Shown: positions 1 through 12,705 of the stretch, one piece after another
How positions within the stretch are numbered: the first letter of the stretch is position 1
Layout: every line of letters starts with the position of its first letter
DNA from: Solimonas sp. K1W22B-7
GTDB taxonomy: Bacteria > Pseudomonadota > Gammaproteobacteria > Nevskiales > Nevskiaceae
Length of the DNA stretch: 64,000 bases
Direction: 5' to 3'
Assembly (NCBI RefSeq): GCF_003428335.1
Contig: NZ_CP031704.1
Span: 4,340,001-4,404,000, forward strand
Made by a program: the position numbers and the translations under genes
The notes under the pieces: model-generated
Told to the model about the DNA's origin: nothing
Databases searched by the model: none
Seen by the model: only the letters and a program-made list of their open reading frames with translations

Positions 1-1402
<1,402 letters not shown>

Positions 1403-1412
1403 GCCGGAGGGA

Positions 1413-1622
1413 TCAGGTACGACGTTGTGCGGCTCGCGCCGCCAGTTGTGCAAGAAGACGGCCCTGGGATTCCAGGGCATGCAGCTTTTCGGCGAAATTC
1501 ATGGCACCGAAGCGCCGCCGCCGCTCTTCCTCTTCGGCACGGTTGTGCGCCGCCCAGGCCTCTCGTTCAGCCGCGCTCAGGGGCTTAACGGTCGATGATG
1601 GATTCGAGGAAGAGGATGTCAT
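1413..1622 (-). CDS. Small charged hypothetical protein paired with nucleotidyltransferase
   Basis: This is a 69-residue protein I do not recognise by name. The N-terminus is Ser/Thr-rich, followed by a strongly charged helix ([20 protein letters not shown]) and an Ala/Leu/Arg-rich C-terminal helix, so it is probably all-helical and soluble. A good ribosome site (AAGGA, five bases before ATG) supports the start. The start lies 38 bases inside the 3' end of the upstream nucleotidyltransferase gene, and the stop is 10 bases before guaA. The overlap implies the two are made together. A small partner next to an NTase-fold protein resembles MNT/HEPN or AbiE-type pairs, but no known antitoxin motif is visible, so that role is speculation. 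Confidence 0.6.
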   Translation of the reverse strand: MTSSSSNPSSTVKPLSAAEREAWAAHNRAEEEERRRRFGAMNFAEKLHALESQGRLLAQLAARAAQRRT

Positions 1623-2093
1623 TTTGATCCTTTGCGCGATTGGCCAGACGCTTCATCGCCAGGAGGGTTTCGGCTCGGGGGAAGCGCAAGGCCAAGCCGG
1701 GAAAACTCTCATCCGTGAGGGCAGCGTCGTACTCCGTATCGAAATCGAAGGGCTCCGCGACGAAAACATCCAGCCGCGTTTCACGGTACGCCTCTGACCA
1801 GAAGTTCAGGACGACCATGCCCTTGTCCCGTATCAGGGCTCCGCGCCGGTCGGCATCGGAAAACTGCTCCACGCCCACTGGCACCGCTGGACGGTAACCG
1901 GCACGCTCCAGCGCGGCGAACGCCTTCTGGATATTGCCAGCCTCCAGCTGCACTACAAGATCGACGTCGTAAGTCACGCGATCAAAGCCGTGTGCCTGCA
2001 TCGCCAGCCCACCCACCACGAGAAAACGTACGTCCGATGCGGTCAGTTCCTTGGCAATGCGCTCGAACGCCGCCACCGTAACGTACTCGGCCA

Positions 2094-2094
<1 letters not shown>
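1585..2094 (-). CDS. Nucleotidyltransferase-fold protein inside the guaBA operon
   Basis: 169 residues with the DNA polymerase beta-type nucleotidyltransferase core. VVGGLAMQAHG (about 21-31) supplies the Gly-Gly motif. YDVDLVV gives the metal-binding Asp-x-Asp, and RLDVFV gives a plausible third Asp. The C-terminal part ([19 protein letters not shown]) is typical of AbiEii/DUF6036-like minimal nucleotidyltransferases, which include toxins and RNA- or protein-modifying enzymes. Its substrate cannot be deduced. The ATG overlaps the guaB stop by one base (TAATG) and AGGG lies seven bases upstream, so the longer upstream reading (to 2433) is rejected. It overlaps the next small gene by 38 bases. 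Finding it between guaB and guaA is unusual. Confidence 0.8.
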
Positions 2095-3609
<1,515 letters not shown>

Positions 3610-3626
3610 CGGCCCCGCAGATTCCG

Positions 3627-4991
3627 ATGCCGCCTTCCGACCGTCCCCAGGACCCCGCCCGCCGTACCGTCTACCAGGTTTCCGAGCTGGCCGAGACCCT
3701 GCGCGGCCTGCTGGAGGACAGCCTGCCGCGGGTCTGGATCCAGGGCGAGGTCTCCAATTTGTCGCGCCCGGCCTCGGGCCACTGGTACTTCACGGTCAAG
3801 GACGCCCGCGCCCAGCTGCGCTGCGCCATGTTCCGCAATGCCAATGTCCAGGTCCGCCCCCAGCCGCAGGACGGCGACCTGGTGCTGCTGCGCGCCCAGG
3901 TCACGGTCTACCCCGCCCGCGGCGAGCTGCAACTGGTGGTGGAACACCTGGAGCCGGCGGGCCAGGGCGCCCTGCTGCGCGCCTTCGAGGAACTGAAGCG
4001 CCGGCTGGCCTCTGAAGGACTGTTCGACGAGCACCTCAAGCGCGACCTGCCCGCGGTGCCGCGCCGCATCGGCGTCATTACCTCCGGCACCGGCGCCGCC
4101 CTGCAGGACATCCTCAGCACCCTGTCGCGGCGCTTCCCGTTGGCCGAGGTGATCCTCGCCGCAGTGCCGGTGCAGGGCCCCGAGGCCGCCCCGGCCATGA
4201 TCCGTGCGCTGAGCGAGCTGCCCAGGGCCAGGCCCGACGTCATCCTGCTGGCCCGCGGCGGCGGCTCGCTGGAAGATCTCTGGGCCTTCAACGACGAAGG
4301 CCTGGCGCGCGCCATCCGCGCCTGCCCGGTGCCGGTGGTCAGCGGCGTCGGCCACGAGATCGACTTCACCATCGCCGACTTCGCCGCCGACCACCGCGCC
4401 CCCACGCCCACCGGCGCAGCGGAGGCCGTCAGTCCCGACATCGCCGAATGGGCCGAGCGCCTGCTGGCGCGCGAACGCAGCCTGGCCAATGCCCTGCAGC
4501 GCGCGCTGCGCCAGGACAACGAGCGCCTGGAGCGCCAGACCCGGCGCCTGGAACTGCTGCACCCCGGCCGGCGCCTGCGCGATGCCGCGCAGCGCCTGGA
4601 CGAACTTGGCAGCCGCCTGCATGCGGCGGCATTGTCGAGGCTGGACCGCGCCGGCCAGCAGTCGCGCCACCTCGCCGCCCGCCTGGGCACCGCCACACCC
4701 CTGCTCGCGATCCAGCAACGCCGCCGCAAGCTCGATCATGACCGGCAACTGCTGCGCGGCAGCCTGGCCTTGCGCCTGCAGCAGGCACAGGCCCGCCTCG
4801 GCCGCGCCGAATCACTGCTCGCCAGCCTGAACCCGCGCGCCGTGCTGGAGCGCGGCTATGCCATCGCGCTGGACGCGAACGGCCGTGCCCTCATCGATGC
4901 AGCGCAGGCCCAGTCCGGCGATGCGCTGCAGATCCTGCTCGGCCGCGGTGCGGTCGATGCCATCGTCACCAGGATCAAACCAGAGAAATAG
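3627..4991 (+). CDS. xseA: Exodeoxyribonuclease VII large subunit
   Basis: The large subunit of the single-strand-specific exonuclease VII, which with XseB degrades ssDNA from both ends during mismatch repair. It is 454 residues from the ATG at 3627 (MPPSDRPQDP). An in-frame ATG 66 bases upstream would add a non-conserved leader inside the guaB promoter region. The N-terminal OB-fold (VWIQGEVSNLSRP, then GHWYFTVKD) binds DNA. The catalytic-domain signatures RRIGVITSGTGAALQDI, LARGGGSLEDLWAFNDE and GVGHEIDFTIAD are all present, followed by a long coiled-coil helix region. xseB is not in the window. The stop codon overlaps the first arm of a repeat. Confidence 0.97.
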   Translation: MPPSDRPQDPARRTVYQVSELAETLRGLLEDSLPRVWIQGEVSNLSRPASGHWYFTVKDARAQLRCAMFRNANVQVRPQPQDGDLVLLRAQVTVYPARGELQLVVEHLEPAGQGALLRAFEELKRRLASEGLFDEHLKRDLPAVPRRIGVITSGTGAALQDILSTLSRRFPLAEVILAAVPVQGPEAAPAMIRALSELPRARPDVILLARGGGSLEDLWAFNDEGLARAIRACPVPVVSGVGHEIDFTIADFAADHRAPTPTGAAEAVSPDIAEWAERLLARERSLANALQRALRQDNERLERQTRRLELLHPGRRLRDAAQRLDELGSRLHAAALSRLDRAGQQSRHLAARLGTATPLLAIQQRRRKLDHDRQLLRGSLALRLQQAQARLGRAESLLASLNPRAVLERGYAIALDANGRALIDAAQAQSGDALQILLGRGAVDAIVTRIKPEK

Positions 4992-5083
4992 GGCGGGAGC
5001 ATCCCGCCGGCAACTGCTCCTGCGTTGCCCTACCTCGGGCATCCATGCCCTCGCTTGTCGCGGAGGGCGGGATGCTCCCGCCC
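4991..5083. repeat. Paired inverted REP-like repeat between xseA and prmA
   Basis: Two perfect 18-base arms in opposite orientation, 4991-5008 and 5066-5083, flank 57 bases. Each arm is itself a hairpin (GGCGGGA, GCA, TCCCGCC). The left arm begins at the last base of the xseA stop codon. The layout is REPIN-like: two palindromes facing each other in a gap. It may act as an mRNA 3' stabiliser or weak terminator for xseA, but no U-tract follows. Confidence 0.75.
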
Positions 5084-5121
5084 TGCGATAATGTCCTGAA
5101 GTCCTACACCGAGAAGTCACC

Positions 5122-6447
5122 ATGGCCTGGCTGCAACTGCGCGTATCGAGCGCCAACCCCGAGTTCGCCGACGAAATCCTGCTGGCCAACGGCGCCAGCG
5201 CCGTCAGCATGGTCGACGCCGAGGACGATCCCGTGCTGGAACCGGCTCCGGGCGAGACGCCGCTGTGGCGCAATACCGTCACGCTGGGCCTGTTCAAGGA
5301 ACACACCGACCTGGAGCCGGTCATCGCCAGCCTGCGCGAACTGCTGCCCGATGGCGCCGAGGCCACGTTCAAGACCGAGCTGATCGAAGACCAGGACTGG
5401 GTGCGCGTCTGGCTCAAGGACTGCCCGCCGCTGCGCTTCGGCGAACACTTCTGGGTGGTGCCCCACGAAAAGCTCGGCGAAGTCACCGACCCCGAGGCCA
5501 CGATCCTGAAGCTGGACCCCGGCCTGGCCTTCGGCACCGGCACGCATCCCACCACCGCCCTGTGCCTGGAATGGCTGTCTGGCCAGGACCTGCGCGGCAA
5601 GACCGTGCTCGACTTCGGCTGCGGCTCCGGCATCCTGGCCATCGCCGCCCTGCTGCTCGGCGCCGAGAAGGCGATCTGTGTCGACATCGATCCGCAGGCC
5701 CTGCTGGCCACGCGCGACAACGCGCAGCAGAACGGTGTCGCCGAGCGCGTGCGCACCTTGCTGCCGGAACAGTTCCAGCCCTTCGCCGCCGACATCGTGC
5801 TGGCCAACATCCTGGCCAACCCGCTGGTGCAGCTGGCGCCGCTGCTGGCCTCCTCGATCCGCAGCGGCGGCGAGCTGGCGCTGGCCGGTCTGCTCGACCG
5901 CCATGCCGAGGAAGTGCGCGGCGCTTACGAATCCTGGTTCGACTTCCATGACGACGTCAGCAAGGAAGGCTGGACCCGCATCACCGCGCAATGCCGCCTG
6001 CCTGCGCTGATCAACTTCCGCCGCTACGGTGAGCTCATCGCCACCGCCGGCCAGCCGCAGCCGGAACACTTCCCGGTACTGGCCCAGGCCGGCTATGCCG
6101 CCGTCATCAATCTCGCAACGGAAGCTTCGTCCAGCTGGCTGCGCGACGAAGCGCAGCTTTGCGCGCAACTGGGCCTGCCCTACCACCACCTGCCGGTGGC
6201 GTGGAAGCAGCCCACCCCTGCCGACTTCGAGACCTTCAGCCAACTGATGACGGGCCTGCAAGGACAGAAGCTGTTCGTCCACTGCGCCCTGAACATGCGC
6301 GTGTCCGTGTTCATGTTTCTCCATCGCGTCCTGAACTTGGGTGAAAGTGTGGAAGCGGCTTCGCAGGATCTGCGTCAGCAGTGGACGCCGGACGAAACCT
6401 GGCAGGCCTTCATCGACGGCATGCTGCAGCGTCGCTTGTCAAGCTGA
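5122..6447 (+). CDS. prmA: Ribosomal protein L11 methyltransferase fused to phosphatase-like domain
   Basis: Residues 1 to about 293 are a full PrmA: the L11-recognition domain with PGETPLWRN, then the SAM site VLDFGCGSGILAIA (162-175) and the catalytic-loop segment LANILANPL. PrmA trimethylates ribosomal protein L11. Residues about 297-435 continue in the same frame as a protein tyrosine phosphatase-like domain (ATAGQPQPEHF, AVINLA, then FVHCALNMRVSVF with Cys388 and Arg393). The loop is C-x4-R rather than the C-x5-R of active phosphatases, as in the small stand-alone family it resembles, so activity is doubtful. Ordinary PrmA is about 295 residues. The start matches the family N-terminus. 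It lies upstream of fis. Confidence 0.93.
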   Translation: MAWLQLRVSSANPEFADEILLANGASAVSMVDAEDDPVLEPAPGETPLWRNTVTLGLFKEHTDLEPVIASLRELLPDGAEATFKTELIEDQDWVRVWLKDCPPLRFGEHFWVVPHEKLGEVTDPEATILKLDPGLAFGTGTHPTTALCLEWLSGQDLRGKTVLDFGCGSGILAIAALLLGAEKAICVDIDPQALLATRDNAQQNGVAERVRTLLPEQFQPFAADIVLANILANPLVQLAPLLASSIRSGGELALAGLLDRHAEEVRGAYESWFDFHDDVSKEGWTRITAQCRLPALINFRRYGELIATAGQPQPEHFPVLAQAGYAAVINLATEASSSWLRDEAQLCAQLGLPYHHLPVAWKQPTPADFETFSQLMTGLQGQKLFVHCALNMRVSVFMFLHRVLNLGESVEAASQDLRQQWTPDETWQAFIDGMLQRRLSS

Positions 6448-6559
6448 AGCATCGTAAAGCTGGTCAAATTTCGCTCTTCTTTCCGGCCGCCAGCGGGGGT
6501 ATCATTGCCGCCCGCTTTTTTCTGGCTCGCCGCGCACCGGTCGCGTCAAGGAAGACTTC

Positions 6560-6823
6560 ATGTCCGCTTACAAGATTTCAGACATCAAGCCATTGAACCA
6601 TTCGGTCGCCGAGTGCCTGGATGATTATTTCCGCGCGCTCAACGGACACGCGCCCAAGAACCTGTACGACACCATCCTCGACCAGGTGGAGCCGCCGCTG
6701 CTGCGCGCCTCGCTGAAGTACTGCGACGGCAACCAGTCCAAGGCCGCCGAAATGCTCGGCCTGAACCGCGCCACGCTGCGAAAAAAGCTCAAGCAGTACA
6801 AGATCAAGCCCACCGCGCTCTAG
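6560..6823 (+). CDS. fis: DNA-binding protein Fis
   Basis: An 87-residue nucleoid protein that bends DNA and adjusts rRNA, recombination and growth-phase transcription. The C-terminal helix-turn-helix is clear ([20 protein letters not shown]), preceded by the dimerisation helices (LLRASLKYC). It is shorter at the N-terminus than E. coli Fis (98 aa), as is common outside enterics. In E. coli fis follows dusB, but here it follows the prmA fusion and precedes purH. A strong terminator overlaps its stop codon, so purH probably depends partly on readthrough or on its own promoter. Confidence 0.97.
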   Translation: MSAYKISDIKPLNHSVAECLDDYFRALNGHAPKNLYDTILDQVEPPLLRASLKYCDGNQSKAAEMLGLNRATLRKKLKQYKIKPTAL

Positions 6824-6840
6824 AGCGCGGTTTTTCTTTC
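6812..6840 (+). terminator. Rho-independent terminator overlapping the fis stop codon
   Basis: A perfect 20-base palindrome (6812-6831, ACCGCGCTCT and its complement) is followed by TTTTTCTTTC. The fis stop codon TAG (6821-6823) lies inside it, starting at the last base of the left arm and running into the right arm. Ribosomes finishing fis would cover the left arm. Confidence 0.85.
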
Positions 6841-6872
6841 CAGCATTCCCTCGGCACCCCAGGAAATCAACG

Positions 6873-8435
6873 ATGAAGACCCCGGTGAAGCGCGCCCTGC
6901 TGTCGGTTTCCGACAAGACCGGCATCGTCGACCTGGCCCGCGAGCTGCACGGCCGCGGCGTCGAACTGCTCTCCACCGGCGGCACCTACAAGTTGCTGAA
7001 GGACTCCGGCCTGCCGGCCGTGGAAGTGTCCTCGCACACCGGCTTCCCCGAGATCATGGACGGCCGCGTCAAGACCCTGCACCCGAAGATCCACGGCGGC
7101 CTGCTCGGCCGCCGCGACATCGACGGCGAGGTCATGGCGCAGCACGGCATCGCCGCCATCGACCTGCTGGTGGTCAACCTCTATCCCTTCGAGCAGACCG
7201 TGGCCAAGCCCGACTGCTCGCGTGAAGACGCCATCGAGAACATCGACATCGGCGGCCCGGCGATGCTGCGCGCCGCCGCCAAGAACCACGCCTGGGTCAG
7301 CGTGCTGGTCGATCCCGTCGACTACGCCCCGGTGCTGGCCGAAATGGATGCCGGCGGCGTCAGCCGCACCACCCGCGAGCGCCTGGCCGTGAAGGTCTAC
7401 AGCCACACCGCGCGCTATGACGGCATGGTCGCCGCCTATCTCTCCAGCCTCGACGACCAAGGCAACCGCGCCGTGTTCCCGGCCGTGCTGGGCCTGCAGT
7501 TCAGCAAGCTGCAGGACATGCGCTACGGCGAGAACCCGCACCAGCGCGCCGCCTTCTACGCCGAGAAGAACCCCGAGGCCGGCACCATCGCCGCCGCCAG
7601 GCAGGTCCAGGGCAAGGAACTGTCCTACAACAACATCGCCGACGCCGACGCCGCGCTGGAATGCGTCAAGAGCTTCGACGAACCGGCCTGCGTCATCGTC
7701 AAGCACGCCAACCCCTGCGGCGTCGCCATCGCCGGTTCGATCCTGGAAGCCTACAACCTGGCCTACCAGACCGACCCCACCTCCGCCTTCGGCGGCATCA
7801 TCGCCTTCAACCGCGAGCTGGACGGCGCCACCGCCAAGGCCATCGTCGACCGCCAGTTCGTCGAGGTGATCATCGCCCCCACCGCCACCGCCGAAGCCAA
7901 GGCCGCCGTCGCCGCCAAGCAGAATGTGCGCCTGATGGAATGCGGCCAGTGGCCCGCCAGCCGCGCCGCCGCGCTGGACTACAAGCGTGTCGCCGGCGGC
8001 CTGCTGGTGCAGGACCGCGACGACGCCACCATGAGCCTCGCCCAGCTCAAGACGGTCAGCAAGCGCGCGCCCACCGAGGCCGAGCTGTCCGACCTGCTGT
8101 TCGCCTGGCGCGTCGCCAAGTTCGTCAAGTCCAACGCCATCGTCTACATCAAGGGCCACCAGACCATTGGCGTCGGCGCCGGCCAGATGAGCCGCGTCTA
8201 CTCCGCCAAGATCGCCGGCATCAAAGCCGCCGATGAAAAACTGGAAGTGAAGGGCTCGGTCATGGCCTCCGACGCCTTCTTCCCCTTCCGCGACGGCATC
8301 GACGCCGCCGCCGCCGCCGGCATCACCGCCGTGATCCAGCCGGGCGGCTCCATGCGCGACAACGAAGTGATCGCCGCTGCCGACGAGCATGGAATGGCGA
8401 TGGTGTTCACGGGTGTGAGGCACTTCCGGCATTGA
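6873..8435 (+). CDS. purH: Bifunctional AICAR formyltransferase / IMP cyclohydrolase
   Basis: Catalyses the last two steps of IMP synthesis: formylation of AICAR with 10-formyl-THF, then ring closure. The 520 residues are the usual length. The N-terminal methylglyoxal-synthase-like cyclohydrolase domain is about 1-200 ([34 protein letters not shown]). The transformylase domain follows ([39 protein letters not shown]). Its product feeds GuaB and GuaA, encoded about 3 kb away on the other strand. It ends just before a strong terminator. Confidence 0.98.
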   Translation: MKTPVKRALLSVSDKTGIVDLARELHGRGVELLSTGGTYKLLKDSGLPAVEVSSHTGFPEIMDGRVKTLHPKIHGGLLGRRDIDGEVMAQHGIAAIDLLVVNLYPFEQTVAKPDCSREDAIENIDIGGPAMLRAAAKNHAWVSVLVDPVDYAPVLAEMDAGGVSRTTRERLAVKVYSHTARYDGMVAAYLSSLDDQGNRAVFPAVLGLQFSKLQDMRYGENPHQRAAFYAEKNPEAGTIAAARQVQGKELSYNNIADADAALECVKSFDEPACVIVKHANPCGVAIAGSILEAYNLAYQTDPTSAFGGIIAFNRELDGATAKAIVDRQFVEVIIAPTATAEAKAAVAAKQNVRLMECGQWPASRAAALDYKRVAGGLLVQDRDDATMSLAQLKTVSKRAPTEAELSDLLFAWRVAKFVKSNAIVYIKGHQTIGVGAGQMSRVYSAKIAGIKAADEKLEVKGSVMASDAFFPFRDGIDAAAAAGITAVIQPGGSMRDNEVIAAADEHGMAMVFTGVRHFRH

Positions 8436-8450
8436 GCGAAAGCGCTGCAA

Positions 8451-8493
8451 AAACAAGCCCCGCCTCCAGCGATGGACGCGGGGTTTCTTGTTT
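8451..8493 (+). terminator. Terminator downstream of purH
   Basis: A stem of CCCCGC (8458-8463) with GCGGGG (8478-8483), extended by A/G to T pairs, is followed by the T-rich tail TTTCTTGTTT. It lies 16 bases after the purH stop. Confidence 0.75.
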
Positions 8494-8514
8494 ATGGCGA
8501 CAAACGCTGCAAAT

Positions 8515-8540
8515 GTAGGAGCGAGCAAGCTCGCTCCTAC
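8515..8540. repeat. REP-like palindrome (GTAGGAGCG family)
   Basis: Two perfect 12-base arms (GTAGGAGCGAGC and its complement) separated by AA. The head GTAGGAGCG is shared with the REP copies at 42611 and 43763-43784, so this is one member of a dispersed family. It lies in the gap between purH and the convergent TPR gene. Confidence 0.75.
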
Positions 8541-8651
8541 ACCGGGGAAGGGGGCTCACTCGAGGATGTGAAGGATACAGCCCCGCCCGCGCAGGGAACA
8601 TGCACAGCCGGCCCTCGCAAACTCCGCGAACTGTCGCGGGTCGCCCCCGGA

Positions 8652-10058
8652 TCAGGCTGACGCGTGCGCCTTCACCGCCGGGTCCGTCAGCAGGCGGTCC
8701 TTCCAGACGCAGGCGGCGGGCAGGCCCTGGTCGCAGGCGCGTGCGGCATCGTCGTAGGCCGACAGCTTGTCGCCCTTGTGGAAATGACTGCTGCCGCGCT
8801 CCATGTAGGCCTGGGACTTGTCGGGAACGCGGTCGATATAGGCATTCCACAGGACGATGGCCTCGTCCCAGCGGCCGCTCTGGCCGAGGCTGTCCTGCGC
8901 CGCCTTCACCGCCTCGAAGTTCGAAGGGTCGAGCTTGAGCAGCCGCCGGTAATCGACCAGCGCATCGGCATGACGCCCCAGCGCCGCATACAGCAGGCCC
9001 TGGTAGAGCAGCACCCCGTGATCGTCGGGCCACAGTTCGCGGAAGGCATCGTAGGCGCGCAGCGCCTGCTCCTGCTGATCGCCGCGATGCAGCACGTAGG
9101 CACGCTCGCGCATCCGTTCCTGGGCAGACGCCAGTGCCTGCCGGCTTTCGCGCGAGGGGAACTTCTCCAGCTGTCGCCGGTAGTCGGCCATCGCGTCGCT
9201 GAACCGCAGCAGGCGAATCCGCAGGGCCGCGCGGTCAGCGAGGAAATCCGGATCGTCGCCATACGCCAGGGCGAGATCGTATTCCTGCTCCGCCGTGGCC
9301 TCGTCTCCGGCAGCCAGCGCCGCCTTGGCGCGCACGGCATGCGGCAGGCCCTGCAGGATTTCCAGGCGCGGATTGGCAGCAGCGCCCGCCTGAAGCTTCG
9401 CCGCATAGTCCTGCATCGCCTCGTAGCTGCCACCCCAGCTCGGCTGCAGGCAACCGAGCAGCGCCCGGTGTGCATAGAAGGCGGCGGGCGCGTTGCGCAT
9501 CAGGCGCTCGTGCAGGGACGGGACGGCCTCGCCACCCTCCAGCGCCGCCGTGGCGCGCACCAGTGCCCACCAGGCCAGCGGATGGCCCGGGTCGGTTGCC
9601 AGGGCAACGCCGGCGTCTTCCTTGGCCAGCAGCAGCAGGGAGCCGGGCGCCTGTGTGTCCTCCGCCGCCCGGAGCCGCTGGATGGCGCTCACCAGCCTGG
9701 CTTCCGCGGACTCGGGCCGCTTCTGGATCCAGAGGCTGATCTGTTCGCGCAGGGCTGGATCGCTGTCGTCGAATGCCGCGTAGGCCTCGTACAGCGGCAG
9801 CTCCACGGAAGCCTTGCGCGTATGGGCGGCCCGCAGGTCCGCCAGCCACTCCTCCAGCGCGCCGTAGCTGCGCGCGTCCAGCAGCTTGCGCCCACGCTCG
9901 ACCTGCGGCGGCTCCGCCGGCGCGGACAGTCCTGCCGGGCTGCTGCCGGGCTGCGTGGCCTTGCCGGGGGCGTGCGACGGCGCGCCGAACAGTGCCCGCC
10001 AGACAATGGCGCCGATCAGGACCAGCAACAGTCCGGTGAACAGGCGGCGATAGGCCAT
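8652..10058 (-). CDS. TPR-containing membrane-anchored protein (DUF4034-like)
   Basis: 468 residues. An N-terminal hydrophobic segment (LFTGLLLVLIGAIVWRALFG, about 5-24) anchors a Pro/Ala linker and then a long helical-repeat region. The segment near 65-130 (KLLDARSYGALEEWLADL) resembles the DUF4034 repeat proteins. Clear TPR units follow near 340-430 (YQGLLYAALGRHADALVDY, then LGQSGRWDEAIVLWNAYI). These scaffolds usually mediate protein contacts, and no catalytic motif is visible. The start at 10058 has GGAG six bases upstream, and a TTG 15 bases further out is less likely. It stands alone on the minus strand, so context gives no function. Confidence 0.85.
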   Translation of the reverse strand: MAYRRLFTGLLLVLIGAIVWRALFGAPSHAPGKATQPGSSPAGLSAPAEPPQVERGRKLLDARSYGALEEWLADLRAAHTRKASVELPLYEAYAAFDDSDPALREQISLWIQKRPESAEARLVSAIQRLRAAEDTQAPGSLLLLAKEDAGVALATDPGHPLAWWALVRATAALEGGEAVPSLHERLMRNAPAAFYAHRALLGCLQPSWGGSYEAMQDYAAKLQAGAAANPRLEILQGLPHAVRAKAALAAGDEATAEQEYDLALAYGDDPDFLADRAALRIRLLRFSDAMADYRRQLEKFPSRESRQALASAQERMRERAYVLHRGDQQEQALRAYDAFRELWPDDHGVLLYQGLLYAALGRHADALVDYRRLLKLDPSNFEAVKAAQDSLGQSGRWDEAIVLWNAYIDRVPDKSQAYMERGSSHFHKGDKLSAYDDAARACDQGLPAACVWKDRLLTDPAVKAHASA

Positions 10059-10163
10059 CGAGTGCTCCAGCAACGGTCAGGGAGTGGCCCGGCGATGATA
10101 GCAACAGGCTGATGGGTCATTCCTTCCCGCCGTGACCAATCCGGCGGGCACCGCACCGGCGTC

Positions 10164-11507
10164 TCAGGAGGCGATGGTCATCTTGCCCAGCAGCACCGAG
10201 CCGGTACGCGTGCCGGCCAGCGGGTCGACGTCGCTGCCCAGCGCAACGATGTCGCGGTACATCTCCAGCAGGTTGCCTGCGATGGTCAGCTCCTGCACCG
10301 GATAGGCGATCTCGCCGTTCTCCACCCAGAAGCCGGCGGCGCCGCGCGAATAGTCGCCGGTGACACCGTTGACGCCGTGGCCGAGCAGTTCGGTGACCAG
10401 CAGGCCCTCGTGCATCTCGCGCAGCATGGCCTGGAAGTCCTTCTCGCCGGGGCGCACCAGCAGGTTGTAGACGCCGCCGGCATTGCCGGTGCTCTGCAGG
10501 CCCAGCTTGCGGGCCGAGTAGCTGCCCAGCAGCCAGCCCTGCAACACGCCGTCGTCCACCAGCACGCGCGGCTGTGTCGCCACGCCCTCGCTGTCCCAGG
10601 CGGCGCTGGCGGCACCCCGCGGCAGCAGCGGCTGCTGCTCCAGGCGCACCAGCGGCGAGAACACCGGCTGGCCCAGCTTGTCGAGCAGGAAGCTGGCCTT
10701 GCGGTACAGCGAACCACCGGAGATCGCACCGACGAAATGGCCCCAGAGGCCGCGCGCCAGCTCCGGCGGGAACAGCACCGGCGCCTGGCGCGTGGTCAGC
10801 TTGCGCGAACCCGTGCGCGCCGCGGCACGCTCGCCGGCGCGGCGGCCGATGACCTCGGCCGACAGCAGGTCCTGCGGGCTGCGTGCACCGGAGTACCAGT
10901 AGTCGCGCTGCATCTCGTCGCCCTCGCCCGCCACCACCGCGCAGCTGATGCTGTGCTGCGAACCGTGACGGTGGCCGATGAAGCCATGGCTGTTGGCGTA
11001 GACCGACACCCCGCGATGGCTGGCGACACTGGCGCCTTCGCTCTGCGTGATGCGTGCGTCGGCGGCGAAGGCCGCTGCCTCGCAGGCCTTGGCCACCTCG
11101 ATCGCCTGCTCCGGCGACAGGTCCCAGGGATGATCCAGGTCCAGCTCGGGAAACTCGCGCGCCATGCGCGACGGGTCGGCCAGGCCATTGGCGATGTCCT
11201 CGCCGGTGGCCTGGGCGATGTCGCAGGCCGCGCGCACCGCATCGGCAATGCCCCGGTCGGAAAAGTCGCCGGTGCTGGCGTTGCCCTTGCGATTGCCGAA
11301 GTAGACCGTCACGCCGAGGTCGCGGTCCTGCTGGAACTCCAGGCTTTCGATCTCGCCCATGCGCACCGACAGGGACAGGCCGCGGCTGGCGGAAAGACTC
11401 GCCTCGGCGGAAGTGGCCCCGAAGCCACGCGCGCGGTCCAGCACCTGCTGCACGCGGTTCTGCAGCTCGGAGGGGTTGGGCAGCGTGGCGGGCGGCTGGG
11501 CGGTCAT
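10164..11507 (-). CDS. pmbA: TldD/PmbA family metalloprotease subunit PmbA (TldE)
   Basis: 447 residues. PmbA/TldE partners TldD in a heterodimeric metalloprotease that trims peptides such as microcin B17 precursor and acts on CcdA. The HExxxH zinc site belongs to TldD, and PmbA lacks it, as here. Family features seen are the N-terminal region SVRMGEIESLEFQQDRDLGV, the central FPPELARGLWGHFVGAISGG, and the C-terminal VNGVTGDYSRGAAGFWVENG with YPVQELTIAGNL. It lies 22 bases downstream of the OsmC gene, so it may share the amgK-murU-osmC transcript. tldD itself is not in the window. Confidence 0.96.
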   Translation of the reverse strand: MTAQPPATLPNPSELQNRVQQVLDRARGFGATSAEASLSASRGLSLSVRMGEIESLEFQQDRDLGVTVYFGNRKGNASTGDFSDRGIADAVRAACDIAQATGEDIANGLADPSRMAREFPELDLDHPWDLSPEQAIEVAKACEAAAFAADARITQSEGASVASHRGVSVYANSHGFIGHRHGSQHSISCAVVAGEGDEMQRDYWYSGARSPQDLLSAEVIGRRAGERAAARTGSRKLTTRQAPVLFPPELARGLWGHFVGAISGGSLYRKASFLLDKLGQPVFSPLVRLEQQPLLPRGAASAAWDSEGVATQPRVLVDDGVLQGWLLGSYSARKLGLQSTGNAGGVYNLLVRPGEKDFQAMLREMHEGLLVTELLGHGVNGVTGDYSRGAAGFWVENGEIAYPVQELTIAGNLLEMYRDIVALGSDVDPLAGTRTGSVLLGKMTIAS

Positions 11508-11529
11508 GGGGTCTTCAGGCTTGAGGGTT

Positions 11530-12668
<1,139 letters not shown>

Positions 12669-12705
12669 TCAAGACACACGAACGGATTTATGTTCAAGGT
12701 CGGAG

